64,000 nt of DNA from Chloroflexi bacterium UBA4736 (GTDB lineage Bacteria; Chloroflexota; Dormibacteria; Dormibacterales; Dormibacteraceae), in assembly GCA_002404015.1 (NCBI GenBank), contig DHIW01000104.1, positions 128,542 through 192,541 on the forward strand, written 5' to 3'. Below are positions 30,828 to 38,812 of the stretch, piece by piece. The notes below the pieces were generated by a model that did not search any database, was not told the DNA's origin, and was given only the letters and a program-made list of their open reading frames with translations. A program made the position numbers and the translations under genes. The stretch's first letter is position 1. Each line of letters starts with the position of its first letter.

Positions 30828-31156
30828 AGGTTCGGGCCGGGGTGCCGGCTACGGGCCAGTGGTCGGCGAAGGCTCAGCCCAGGTTGGCATCCTGGCGAGC
30901 GCCGCCCGGCGGCTGCACCGGCCCGGGGCCGCCCGGCAGGGGAATGGGAGGCCGCCGGGACCCGCGCCCAGGGGGACCGGGCACAGGTTGTTCCGGCGGC
31001 TCCGTCGAGCAGGCGGCGGCGCGGCCGCACTGCAGTCCCGGAGGTGACGGTCGCGAAGATCTGGATCGAAGCGAACACCGCCCAGGCGACGAGCAGCCCG
31101 CCCAGGAGGCCCACGAAGAGACCGGCCGCAGCCGAGCGAGCACTATCGACGCTCAT
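30824..31156 (-). CDS. Small membrane-anchored protein, possibly frameshifted
   Basis: Starts with an ATG inside the end of the SHOCT gene (14-base overlap). The first ~38 residues are a clear membrane anchor (AAGLFVGLLGGLLVAWAVFA). The rest in this frame is Arg/Ala-rich and looks unlike protein (RRRLLDGAAGTTCARS). In the +1 frame the same DNA gives a Pro/Gly-rich tail (TEPPEQPVPGPPGRGSRR), more plausible for a surface tail and ending at 30874. A one-base shift near 31045 would join the anchor to it. Either this frame is real, or the gene is frameshifted. Confidence 0.4.
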   Translation of the reverse strand: MSVDSARSAAAGLFVGLLGGLLVAWAVFASIQIFATVTSGTAVRPRRRLLDGAAGTTCARSPWARVPAASHSPAGRPRAGAAAGRRSPGCQPGLSLRRPLARSRHPGPNL

Positions 31157-31451
31157 CGAGCAGGGTCTCGCGCATTCGCTTGTAGTCCTCGTGCTTGATC
31201 TCGCCGCGCACGTAGCGGTCCTGCAGCGTGTAGAGCGGGTCGGGGCGGAGATGGACGCGCTGGAAGGCGGTCAGGCCCAGCCAGACCAGTCCGCTGAGGA
31301 GCAGAAGTCCGACCAGCGGGCCCAGGGCACCAGGCCGCGCGCCCGGCGGGACGCGGTCCGTGTAGCCCATGACGAGTGCCGGCACTGCCACCAGGACGAC
31401 CAGGACGACGCCGACCAGGGCACCGATCAGGAACGGCGATCTCCATCTCAT
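31143..31451 (-). CDS. SHOCT-domain membrane protein
   Basis: 102 residues: two membrane helices (LIGALVGVVLVVLVAVPALV and LGPLVGLLLLSGLVWLGLTA) and a C-terminal SHOCT motif (LQDRYVRGEIKHEDYKRMRE), a short helical domain often found at the ends of small bacterial membrane proteins and thought to mediate oligomerisation. GGAGGT stands directly before the ATG. The next small gene overlaps its end. Confidence 0.75.
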   Translation of the reverse strand: MRWRSPFLIGALVGVVLVVLVAVPALVMGYTDRVPPGARPGALGPLVGLLLLSGLVWLGLTAFQRVHLRPDPLYTLQDRYVRGEIKHEDYKRMRETLLDERR

Positions 31452-31527
31452 ACCTCCACTCTGTGCGAGCGGACTTAGACGTGACTGAGACGTTCCTGAG
31501 GATGGAGCCCGGGCCCGGCCGAGCGGG

Positions 31528-32916
31528 TCAGCTGCTCAGGGCGGGCTCCGACTGCTGAGGGATCGGTAGTTCGACTGTGAAAGTGGTGCCCTTGCCGCGG
31601 GCGCTGGCCACGCGGATGCTGCCGCCCTGGCGCTCGGCCAGGGCCGCGCAGATCGAGAGCCCCAGCCCGGCGCCGCCGCTGCGCCGGGTCCGCGCGCTGT
31701 CGCCTCGAAAGAAGCGCTCGAAGATGCGAGCCCGCTGGGCCTCGGGGATGCCGGGGCCGCTGTCCTGGACCTCGACCAGGGCGTGGCCGTTCTCACGCCG
31801 GGCTCTGAGCGTAATGGTCCCGCCCGCGGGGCTGTACTTGCCCGCGTTGTCGATGAGGTTGAGCAGGATCCGGTTCAGGGCGTCCGCGTCGGCGCGGGCG
31901 ACGGCGCCGTTCTCGACCTCCACGGCGATCGGGTGCTCGGGTGCCAGGTGGCGTCCGCTGCGGGCCGCTTCCTCCAGGATCGGCTTCAGGGCCAGAGCGG
32001 CGGGGCTCAGCTCGCCGCCCCGATCGAGCCGGGCCAGCGTCAGGAGGTCGTCCACCAGGCGGGACATGCGCACGACCGACTGGTGGATGTCACCCAGCGC
32101 GTTGCCGAGGTCCTCGGGGTCGGTCGCGGCGCCCCGGCGCAGCACGTCGACGTGGCCCCGGACCGCGGTCAGCGGCGTCCGCAGCTCGTGGGAGGCGTCG
32201 GCCAGGAAGCGGCGCATCGCCTCCTCCGACTCCTGGCGGCGCCTGAGCTCGTCCTGCATGCGGGTCACCATCTCGTCGAAGGTGCTGCCCAGGCGGCCCA
32301 CCTCGTCCGAGCCGGTGACACCGGAGCGGCGGTCGAAGTCGCCCCCCTGGATGGCCGCGGCGGCGCTGGACACCCTGGCCAAGCCGCGCAGCGAGCGGCT
32401 GGTCAGGAAGATGCCCGCGCCTCCGGCCAGCAGCAGCGCGACGATGGCGGAGACGCCGTACGTCAGCAGGTCACCGCTGAGTGCCGTCTCGGTCGGCTCG
32501 GTGGAACCCTCCACCACCAGGTAGCCGGTGGTGCCCGGCGATCTCGGCCCGAACCTGAGGCCCACGGAGGTCGCCACCGCCATGACGTGCGTGCTCTGGT
32601 TCGAGTAGAGCTGGTAGCCACCCTTGACCACGTCCTGGATGTGGGGCTCGATCCAGGGTTTGTTCTGGGGACCGGGGTCCGAGAGCGCGAGCTGATTGCC
32701 GTCCTGGTCGTACACCGCGGCGCGGTAGTCCCGCTGGGCGGCGGCCGTCACGGCATCCGTGGCCGGGCCGAGCACTCGAAGCTGCGCGCGCAGCGTGCTG
32801 GCCTGCGCCTCCAACAGGAAGTTGCGGAGGGCGAAATACTGGAAGACGCCGACCGCGGCCAGGGCCACCACCAGGACGCCCAGGAAGGCGGCCGTCAGGC
32901 GCCAGCGCAGGCTCAT
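31528..32916 (-). CDS. Membrane histidine kinase (HAMP/HisKA/HATPase)
   Basis: 462 residues from an ATG overlapping the stop of its regulator gene (ATGA). First membrane helix 7-30, extracytoplasmic sensor of about 120 residues, second helix 152-172, HAMP (about 172-225), HisKA with His243 (FLADASHELRTPLTAVRGHV), and HATPase_c (NRILLNLIDNAGKYSPAGG, DSGPGIPEAQRARIFERFFR, GAGLGLSIC). A classical EnvZ/PhoR-type sensor kinase working with the OmpR-type regulator upstream. The signal is unknown; the sensor resembles the generic PhoR/MprB-like fold. Confidence 0.94.
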   Translation of the reverse strand: MSLRWRLTAAFLGVLVVALAAVGVFQYFALRNFLLEAQASTLRAQLRVLGPATDAVTAAAQRDYRAAVYDQDGNQLALSDPGPQNKPWIEPHIQDVVKGGYQLYSNQSTHVMAVATSVGLRFGPRSPGTTGYLVVEGSTEPTETALSGDLLTYGVSAIVALLLAGGAGIFLTSRSLRGLARVSSAAAAIQGGDFDRRSGVTGSDEVGRLGSTFDEMVTRMQDELRRRQESEEAMRRFLADASHELRTPLTAVRGHVDVLRRGAATDPEDLGNALGDIHQSVVRMSRLVDDLLTLARLDRGGELSPAALALKPILEEAARSGRHLAPEHPIAVEVENGAVARADADALNRILLNLIDNAGKYSPAGGTITLRARRENGHALVEVQDSGPGIPEAQRARIFERFFRGDSARTRRSGGAGLGLSICAALAERQGGSIRVASARGKGTTFTVELPIPQQSEPALSS

Positions 32917-33575
32917 GGCGCCAGCCGGTAGCCGTGGCCGCGCACGGTCTGGATCAGCTTGCGGCCCGCCTCGCCCAGCTTGGTCCGCAGGTACCCGATG
33001 TAGACCTCGACGTTGTTCTCGCTGCCGTAGAAGTCTCCGCCCCAGACCCGGTCGAGGATCGTCTGCCGGCTCAGGGCCTGGCGAGGGTTGCTCATCAGGA
33101 GTTGGAGGAGGTCGAACTCGCGGCTGGTGAGCTGCACCTGGCGGCCGTCCACGCTGACCTCGCGGGTCGCGGGGTCCAGGCTGATCGGGCCCACCCGCAG
33201 GGGCTCGCCGGTCGTGGCGCGGAGGCGGCGCAAAACCGCGCGCATCCGCGACAGCAGCTCGTCGAAATCGAAGGGCTTGACGAGGTAGTCGTCGGCGCCC
33301 ATGTCGAGTCCGATGACGCGGTCGTGGACCTCGTCCTTGGCGGTCAGCATCAGGATGCCGAGCTTGGGATCGCCCCGCAGGCGGCGGCACACCTCATGGC
33401 CGTCCATCCCGGGCAGCATGACGTCCAGGATCACCAGGTCCGGCCGGAAGGAGGCCGCGATCTCAAGGGCCTCGTCGCCGCTCTCCGCCTCCGCGATCTC
33501 GAAGCCCTCGTAGCGGAGTCCGGTGCGTAGGAAGTTGCGGATCAGAGGCTCGTCGTCGACGACAAGCACCCGCAC
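32913..33575 (-). CDS. OmpR/PhoB-family response regulator
   Basis: 220 residues from a GTG. Receiver with DDE acidic pocket, phospho-acceptor Asp51 (LVILDVMLPGMDG), Thr/Lys switch (LMLTAKDE...DDYLVKPF), then winged-helix DNA-binding domain (LTSREFDLLQLLMSNPRQA, RGHGYRL). Forms a coupled pair with the kinase downstream. The 170-base upstream gap contains a 113-bp two-hairpin repeat rather than an obvious operator. Confidence 0.95.
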   Translation of the reverse strand: MRVLVVDDEPLIRNFLRTGLRYEGFEIAEAESGDEALEIAASFRPDLVILDVMLPGMDGHEVCRRLRGDPKLGILMLTAKDEVHDRVIGLDMGADDYLVKPFDFDELLSRMRAVLRRLRATTGEPLRVGPISLDPATREVSVDGRQVQLTSREFDLLQLLMSNPRQALSRQTILDRVWGGDFYGSENNVEVYIGYLRTKLGEAGRKLIQTVRGHGYRLAP

Positions 33576-33621
33576 GCTACGGATGGTAGCCCGCGAGGTT
33601 GAGAGATTACTGAGCTTTTAA

Positions 33622-33734
33622 GTGGGGGAAACAAGCATGTTTCCCCCACGGGCCCCCTTTCCCGCATCAGATGTTGGTCGGCGTTTGGAAGACGGGCTCA
33701 ATCGGGCGGGCGGAGCCCGCCCCTACGGCGCCAT
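33622..33734. repeat. 113-bp two-hairpin dispersed repeat, copy 1
   Basis: Begins with the perfect hairpin GTGGGGGAAACA-N4-TGTTTCCCCCAC, then GGGCCCCC, a variable 40-base middle containing GTTGGTCGGCG, a second hairpin GGGCGGGC-N3-GCCCGCCC, and ends ACGGCGCCAT. A second copy with the same length and order lies at 41026-41138; by hand count 96 of 113 positions agree and all four hairpin arms are unchanged. No coding capacity. Could be a REP/MITE-like element or a structured RNA/terminator cassette. Confidence 0.85.
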
Positions 33735-33745
33735 CTTCATTTTCT

Positions 33746-34351
33746 TTACATAAGTGCGTCAGCGGGTGGGGTTGCGCGCTTGATCTCGAGCAGGTAGGGG
33801 CGGCCGATCGCGTCAATCACCTCGTCGAAGGTCGCCAGGGCCGCCTCGCCTTCGGGTGCGGGCCGGATGCGGACGTAGGCCGCGGCCGCGGCCGCCGGGA
33901 TCACGAACGTCGGGGTCCCAAACGCGCCGTAACGCTCGACCGCCTCCGTGTGGTCGCGGCCGAGGGCCTCCAGGGTGGTGGCTTTCAGGTCAGCCTTGAA
34001 GCGTTCTACGTCAAGGCCGGCCTGGCCGGCCACCTCGCGGAGCACGGCAGGGGCGTCGATGTCCGACTCGTCAACGTGCCGCGCCGCCAGCAGCGCGTAG
34101 TGGAAGCGCAGGAACGCCTCGCCGCCCTGGCAGCGCGCCGCCTGGGCCGCCCGGAAGGCCTCGTTGCCGGCCACCTTCTCGCGGGTCTTCCAGACCTTCC
34201 ACCGCGGCCGCCGGCTGTTCACCTGGGTCAGGGAGAAATAGCGCCAGCCCACCGAGAAGTCGCGCTTCCCCGACTCTTGAACTCTCTGCAGCAACACGGC
34301 TGCCTGGTAGACGTACGGTCAGCGGTAGTCGTAAAAGACCTCGAGATCCAT
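33746..34351 (-). CDS. DsbA/FrnE-like thioredoxin-fold protein with in-frame UGA at the catalytic position (candidate selenoprotein)
   Basis: From ATG (34349-34351) the frame reads MDLEVFYDYR, then TGA at 34319-34321, then PYVYQAAVLLQRV and about 190 residues of DsbA-family thioredoxin fold, including the cis-Pro loop GAFGTPTFVIP. In this family the residue after the first strand (F-x-D-x-x-C-P-x-x-x) is the nucleophilic Cys, exactly where the UGA falls, so reading it as selenocysteine gives a complete 201-residue enzyme. A GCAGC-CGUGUU-GCUGC hairpin begins 15 bases after the UGA. The second active-site position is Val, so it is a one-chalcogen site (UPYV). The alternative is a nonsense mutation of TGC/TGT; with normal decoding only 34297 downward is open. 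Confidence 0.6.
34288..34321 (-). promoter_or_regulatory. UGA codon with downstream SECIS-like hairpin
   Basis: The UGA (34319-34321) is followed after 15 bases by stem GCAGC (34303-34299), loop CGUGUU, stem GCUGC (34292-34288). A loop beginning about 20 bases after UGA with a G among its first two bases meets, from memory, the general criteria used for bacterial SECIS elements. The 5-bp stem is short and could be coincidental. Confidence 0.35.
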
Positions 34352-34970
34352 GTCCACAAGTACCATCCGAAAGGCCCGCCTGATTCCGACCCGCGCTCCC
34401 GAGACGCTGGCCTGGATCCGTCTTGACCTGCTGACGCGGCTAGTGCCCTTCGCGTTCGTGGTCACCCTCGTCTACCGCCTCTGGCGGCCGGCCTGGCTCG
34501 GCTTCTCACCTGGCAACCTGGGCGCGCAGCTCTGGTTCGGCCTCCTGGGGGGCGCCCTGCTGTTCCTGGCGTCCGGCATCGTCCAGCTGCTTCTGACGAG
34601 GCGCCGCCAGACCCTGCGGGTGCCGGCTGACAGGCCTGACCTGCTGCTGCAGACCGGGTTCTACTGGCTGAACGGACCGGTCGAGGAGGCGCTCTTCCGC
34701 GGATTGTTGCAGGGCGGGCTGACGGTGTTGGCAGGGCCCTGGCTGGGCCTGCCGGTGGCCACCGCCGTTTACGTCCTCTACCACCGGCTCGGGCGCTGGG
34801 CCTGGCTCGACGTTTCCGCGACCGCGCTGCTGGGGGTGCCCCTGGCACTGGCCTTCTGGCAGCTGCCGGGGCCGCCCTCGCTGCTCGGTGTGGGCATTGC
34901 GCACGCGTGCGCCACCTGCGGTTTCCTGGGCCCGGGTCCCTGGCTGCTGCACCGCTTGCGGCTGGTGTAG
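34350..34970 (+). CDS. CPBP-family intramembrane metalloprotease
   Basis: 206 residues, multi-spanning. Family motifs: EExxxR in NGPVEEALFRGLLQGGL (Glu112, Glu113, Arg117), a His in VLYHRLGRW (145) and a late His in GIAHACATCGFLG (185), which form the presumed metal site of CAAX/bacteriocin-processing (ABI) proteases. Clients are unknown. ATG start: it lies inside the CATG that is also the start of the divergent DsbA-like gene, so the two reading frames begin overlapping on opposite strands. An MFS gene follows after 2 bases. Confidence 0.85.
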   Translation: MSTSTIRKARLIPTRAPETLAWIRLDLLTRLVPFAFVVTLVYRLWRPAWLGFSPGNLGAQLWFGLLGGALLFLASGIVQLLLTRRRQTLRVPADRPDLLLQTGFYWLNGPVEEALFRGLLQGGLTVLAGPWLGLPVATAVYVLYHRLGRWAWLDVSATALLGVPLALAFWQLPGPPSLLGVGIAHACATCGFLGPGPWLLHRLRLV

Positions 34971-34972
34971 CG

Positions 34973-36148
34973 GTGCCCAGGCTGGCGCGTCACCAATGGC
35001 TGGTCCTCGGGCTGGCCGGGCTGGCCACCCTGCTGGCGGCTTTCGACAGCTCGGTCCTGGTGCTGGCGCTGCCCGCGATCAGCGCCGAGTTCCATGCCGG
35101 GGTGCCCGCCCTGGCCAACGTCGGGTCGGTCCTCGCCCTGGGCTCGCTCGGCGCCCTCCCGCTGGGCATGCTGGCCGACCGGCTGGGCCGGCGCCGGATG
35201 CTGGCCGTGGCGGTTTTCGGCTTCTCGCTGGCCAACCTGCTCAGCGGCCTCGCACCGTCGCTGGCCGTGCTCGCTCTGACGCGGCTGCTGGCCGTCTGCT
35301 TCGAGACCCTCGCGGCCGGGGTCGCCACGGCCCTGGTGGTCGAGGAGCTGCCCGCCGCGGCCCGCGGCATGTCGGTGGCCGCGATCACGGTCGCCGCGGG
35401 CGGCGGCACCGGGCTCACGGTGCTGCTCTACCCCCTCCTCGCCCCGCGCTGGCGCGCCCTCTACCTGCTCGGCGGCCTCGGTGTGCTGGGCGGGCTCCTG
35501 CTCTGGGCTCGGTTGCCCGAGAGCGAGACTTGGCGGGCCTCGCGCCACGAGGGAGTGCCGCTGGCGGTGCTCTGGAAGCCGCCCTGGCGCCGGCGCCTGC
35601 TGCTGGTGGGGGTCGCGGGCGCGCTGGGCGCCCTACTGCTCCAACCGGCGTCGCTGCTGGTCTTCCTGTTCGGAAGTCAAAGCCTGCACCTGGATCCGCT
35701 CGCGATCAGTGCGGTCGTCTTCGTGTCGGGGGTCGTGTCCGTGCCCGCGTTCCTGGTTGGCGGCCGGCTCTCGGACGCCTACGGGCGGCGCCTCTTGGGG
35801 GCGGGGCTGGTGGCGCTGACGGCGCTCGCGGTGGCCGCCACATTCGCGGGCGGCCTGGCCGCCTTCTGGGTGGGCAACGTGGTTTGGAGCGTCATCGCCA
35901 GCGCGGCGGTGCCGATCCTCGGCGCCTGGTTCGGGGAGCTGTTTCCGACCCGGGCTCGGGCCACCTCGGAGGCCGTCAATGCCCTGGCAGGGGCCCTGGG
36001 CGGGATCGCGGGGCTGCAGCTGGTGGGCCTGTTGGAACCCAGGCTGGGCTTCGGCGGCAGCATCCTGGCCGTGGCGGCGGGGGCCATCGCCGGCGCCGCC
36101 TTGCTGCTGGCGCTTCCCGAGACCCGCGGCGACCCACTGCCGGACTGA
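34973..36148 (+). CDS. MFS transporter
   Basis: 391 residues, twelve hydrophobic helices. Helix 1 contains FDSSVLVLALPAI; the loop 2-3 signature is GMLADRLGRRRM, its counterpart in the second half is GGRLSDAYGRRLLG, and ELFPTRARATSEAVN follows. These features resemble metabolite/sugar-acid transporters more than drug exporters. GTG start directly after the CPBP protease stop, so it is in the same transcript. Substrate unknown. Confidence 0.9.
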   Translation: MPRLARHQWLVLGLAGLATLLAAFDSSVLVLALPAISAEFHAGVPALANVGSVLALGSLGALPLGMLADRLGRRRMLAVAVFGFSLANLLSGLAPSLAVLALTRLLAVCFETLAAGVATALVVEELPAAARGMSVAAITVAAGGGTGLTVLLYPLLAPRWRALYLLGGLGVLGGLLLWARLPESETWRASRHEGVPLAVLWKPPWRRRLLLVGVAGALGALLLQPASLLVFLFGSQSLHLDPLAISAVVFVSGVVSVPAFLVGGRLSDAYGRRLLGAGLVALTALAVAATFAGGLAAFWVGNVVWSVIASAAVPILGAWFGELFPTRARATSEAVNALAGALGGIAGLQLVGLLEPRLGFGGSILAVAAGAIAGAALLLALPETRGDPLPD

Positions 36149-36355
36149 TCTCGCCCTGTCCCGGGACCTTGACGCGGGCGTTCCGAGGGGTGTCCCACCA
36201 CATAAACCACCCGCCGCTTGCATCGCCCAGTACAATTGGCATACCTTTAGCGGGCTTTCATAAGCGCTTGGCCTCCTGTGGCGGAGGCCCCGTTCAATCA
36301 CTTTGATCCCTCCCTCTTTCGTCCCCGCAGACGTGGCTGTTCAGGTCGCGAAGCC

Positions 36356-38737
36356 ATGAGCACGCCAAACCCAGGCGACATCCTGCCCCTCTGGAACCCG
36401 GAGATCCCGGGCGAGGAGATCCAGGCCGGCCGCCTTGGCATCCGCATCCGGCCCGAGAGCCCCGCGGCAGCCAAGCTCGCCTTCATCCCCAACGGCTCCG
36501 AGTGGCTGCGCCAGGTACTGGAAGAGCACAAGGAGATGGATGGCACGTACACCATCACCAAGCCCGACAAGCCGTTGGAGTTCGTCGGCAGCGTCGATTC
36601 CACGCTGATCACGGGTCGCTTGGGCCGGACCCCCAAGGGCCTGGCCCTCGAGGTCACGGACATGCAGCAGCTGGAGAGCGAGTTCGTGGTCGAGAAGGCG
36701 CGGCTACATGTGTCCTACAAGGAGCTGCAGCTGGTCGAGGACTGGGACGGCGACCTCGAGGGCTTCACGGCCATCGCACTCCGCGAGACGGCCAAGCAGC
36801 AGCCCATCCTCGACTCCACCATGCGCTTCATCGAGCACCTGCGGGATTTCCGGGAGTCGCTCGCGGAGGCCGCGATCCGGCGCTACGAGGCCACCGAGCA
36901 GTGGATCGAATGCCCCAAGTGCGAGGAGATCAGCCCGACTTCGAGCGGCATCCACTGCCCGAATTGCGGCGAGGACATGCGGGGCGGCGAATACGTTCGC
37001 GCGGCCCTGCTCCTGGAGGGCGACACCGACGGCCGCATCTACCGCGGCATCGACTCGCTGACCGTCCGCTCAGCCGGCTTCCCGGAGTACCGGGGGATGT
37101 CGCTCGACCGGGTCCAGGGCTCGACGCTCTGGGTCTCCTTCCGGCGCTACGACCCGCTGCCCGACGAGGGTGTCGTGTTGCCAACCGCCAGCGTCGAGAT
37201 GTTCGAGGCCCAGCGCTCGGTCATCAGGCAGCTGCAGATCGGCTCGCCGCGCACCGGCGCCCTCGCGGCCGAGCTGGCGGACCCCGGCTGGCTCGGCTCG
37301 CCGCCCCGGGTGCCGCTCGAGGGCAAGAAGGCCCACCACCTGCCCGATCCCAACGAGGAGCAGGCCGAGGCGGTCGCCCGCGTCATGGGGATGCGCCCGG
37401 GCCAGCTCTACCTCATCCAGGGGCCGCCCGGGACCGGCAAGACGACGGCCATCGTGGAGTCGATCCGGCGCATCCTGGGCCGCCACTCCGACTCCTCGAT
37501 CCTGCTGTCGTCCCACTCCAATGACGCGGTCGACACCGGCCAGGAGCGGCTGCTCGGATTCAGCCACGTTCGCCAGGCCCGGATCGCCGAGCCGGGCAAG
37601 GTACCCCGCCGCCTCCGCCACACCCTGGTGGAGGGTGACGACCTGGAGCCTTACAACCTGGTCGCCGGAACCTGCAACCGGCTGGCGATCGACTCCCGGC
37701 TGCGCTTCCGAGTTTTCGACTGGCTGATCCTCGACGAGGCCAACAAGGTGCGCGCCAACGAGGCGCTGGCGCTGATGCCGCTCGCCAAGCGCTGGGTGAT
37801 GATCGGCGACCTGAAGCAGCTTCCCCCCGTCATGGAGGAGGCGGCGATGAGCTTCAAGATCACCTCCGAGCTGGACGAGATGGTCCGCGACGACTCCTAC
37901 TACGGCTGGGTGTGGGACAAGGTGCCCAACACCTCCCGGATCATGCTGCCCCGCCAGTACAGGATGCGCGAGCCGATCGGCCGGGTGGTCTCCGACCTCT
38001 TCTACGACGGCAAGCTGATCCACGAGGCGCCCCACCCCCGGATGCCCCTGCCCTGGCCGTTCGACCGCGAGCTGGTCTGGGTGGACACCGGCGCCCAGGA
38101 CGAATACCGCGACGCCCAGAAGTCGGTCGCCAACGAGTTCGAGGTCGCGCTCTGCAAGGACATCACTTCGATCATCCGTAAGCGCGTCCGGAAGTCGAAG
38201 CTGGCCGTCATCGCCATGTACAACTCGCAGGTCAACCGGCTGGTCTCGGCACTCAAGGGAATCGTGCCGCCCGACGACGTGGAGTCGGTGGACGCCTTCG
38301 AGGGACGCGAGTCGGACGCCGTGATCCTCTCCCTCGTGCGCTCCAACGACCGGGCCGCCATCGGCTTCCTCAACGACCCCAACCGGGTCAACGTGGCGAT
38401 CTCGCGGGCCAAGAAGCTGCTCGTGATCGTCGGTGACTCCAAGACCGTGATCGGCGGCGCCCCCGAGCTGTTCGGCCCCCTGTTCGAGCACGCCAAGGAG
38501 GAGGGCCTGGTGGCGGGGGTGGGCGCGGTCGTGACCGCCTGCCAGCGGGTGGGCATCCGCTCTCACGTGCAGCGGCTGTCGCGGCCTCGGCGCGGGGACC
38601 GCCGCCGCCACAACCGCAGGCGCCGGCGCAGTCGCGACCAGGACGCAGTGGCCACGCAGCCCGAGATCAACGGCGAGCACCCCACGACGCCGCAGGTACC
38701 GCCCGCCCCCGAACCGACGACCGAAGCGGCGAGCTAG
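36356..38737 (+). CDS. Upf1-like SF1B helicase with zinc ribbon and basic tail
   Basis: 793 residues. About 1-330: region with OB-like beta segments and a zinc ribbon CPKCEE...CPNCG (about 195-215). From about 335: AAA_11/AAA_12 helicase core with GPPGTGKTTAIVESIRRIL, SHSNDAVD (Ia), WLILDEANK (motif II reads DEAN), MIGDLKQLPP (III), LPRQYRM (IV), DAFEGRESDAVILS (V), NVAISRAKKLLVIVGD (VI). The C-terminus has a very basic stretch RPRRGDRRRHNRRRRRSR, likely nucleic-acid binding. SF1B members unwind RNA or DNA 5'-3'. ATG chosen at the start of the conserved part. 207 bases of non-coding DNA precede it. The following protease frame is in phase with it across one TAG. Confidence 0.88.
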   Translation: MSTPNPGDILPLWNPEIPGEEIQAGRLGIRIRPESPAAAKLAFIPNGSEWLRQVLEEHKEMDGTYTITKPDKPLEFVGSVDSTLITGRLGRTPKGLALEVTDMQQLESEFVVEKARLHVSYKELQLVEDWDGDLEGFTAIALRETAKQQPILDSTMRFIEHLRDFRESLAEAAIRRYEATEQWIECPKCEEISPTSSGIHCPNCGEDMRGGEYVRAALLLEGDTDGRIYRGIDSLTVRSAGFPEYRGMSLDRVQGSTLWVSFRRYDPLPDEGVVLPTASVEMFEAQRSVIRQLQIGSPRTGALAAELADPGWLGSPPRVPLEGKKAHHLPDPNEEQAEAVARVMGMRPGQLYLIQGPPGTGKTTAIVESIRRILGRHSDSSILLSSHSNDAVDTGQERLLGFSHVRQARIAEPGKVPRRLRHTLVEGDDLEPYNLVAGTCNRLAIDSRLRFRVFDWLILDEANKVRANEALALMPLAKRWVMIGDLKQLPPVMEEAAMSFKITSELDEMVRDDSYYGWVWDKVPNTSRIMLPRQYRMREPIGRVVSDLFYDGKLIHEAPHPRMPLPWPFDRELVWVDTGAQDEYRDAQKSVANEFEVALCKDITSIIRKRVRKSKLAVIAMYNSQVNRLVSALKGIVPPDDVESVDAFEGRESDAVILSLVRSNDRAAIGFLNDPNRVNVAISRAKKLLVIVGDSKTVIGGAPELFGPLFEHAKEEGLVAGVGAVVTACQRVGIRSHVQRLSRPRRGDRRRHNRRRRRSRDQDAVATQPEINGEHPTTPQVPPAPEPTTEAAS

Positions 38738-38812
38738 GCACCCCCGCCAACGGGCACCTCCATCCGGTTCGGTCGCCTTTTCGGGATCGAGATAGGCGCC
38801 AACTGGAGCCTG

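Noticed and set aside
33622..33649. GTGGGGGAAACA hairpin as a simple transcription terminator.
   Set aside because: No T-run follows and the same hairpin recurs as part of a longer conserved 113-bp element, so termination alone does not explain it.
36158..36167. GTCCCGGGAC upstream of the helicase as another member of the surface-gene operator set.
   Set aside because: Shares only the GGGAC half-site, lies far from the block and lacks the GGGACAT core; noted as evidence that the half-site is not unique.
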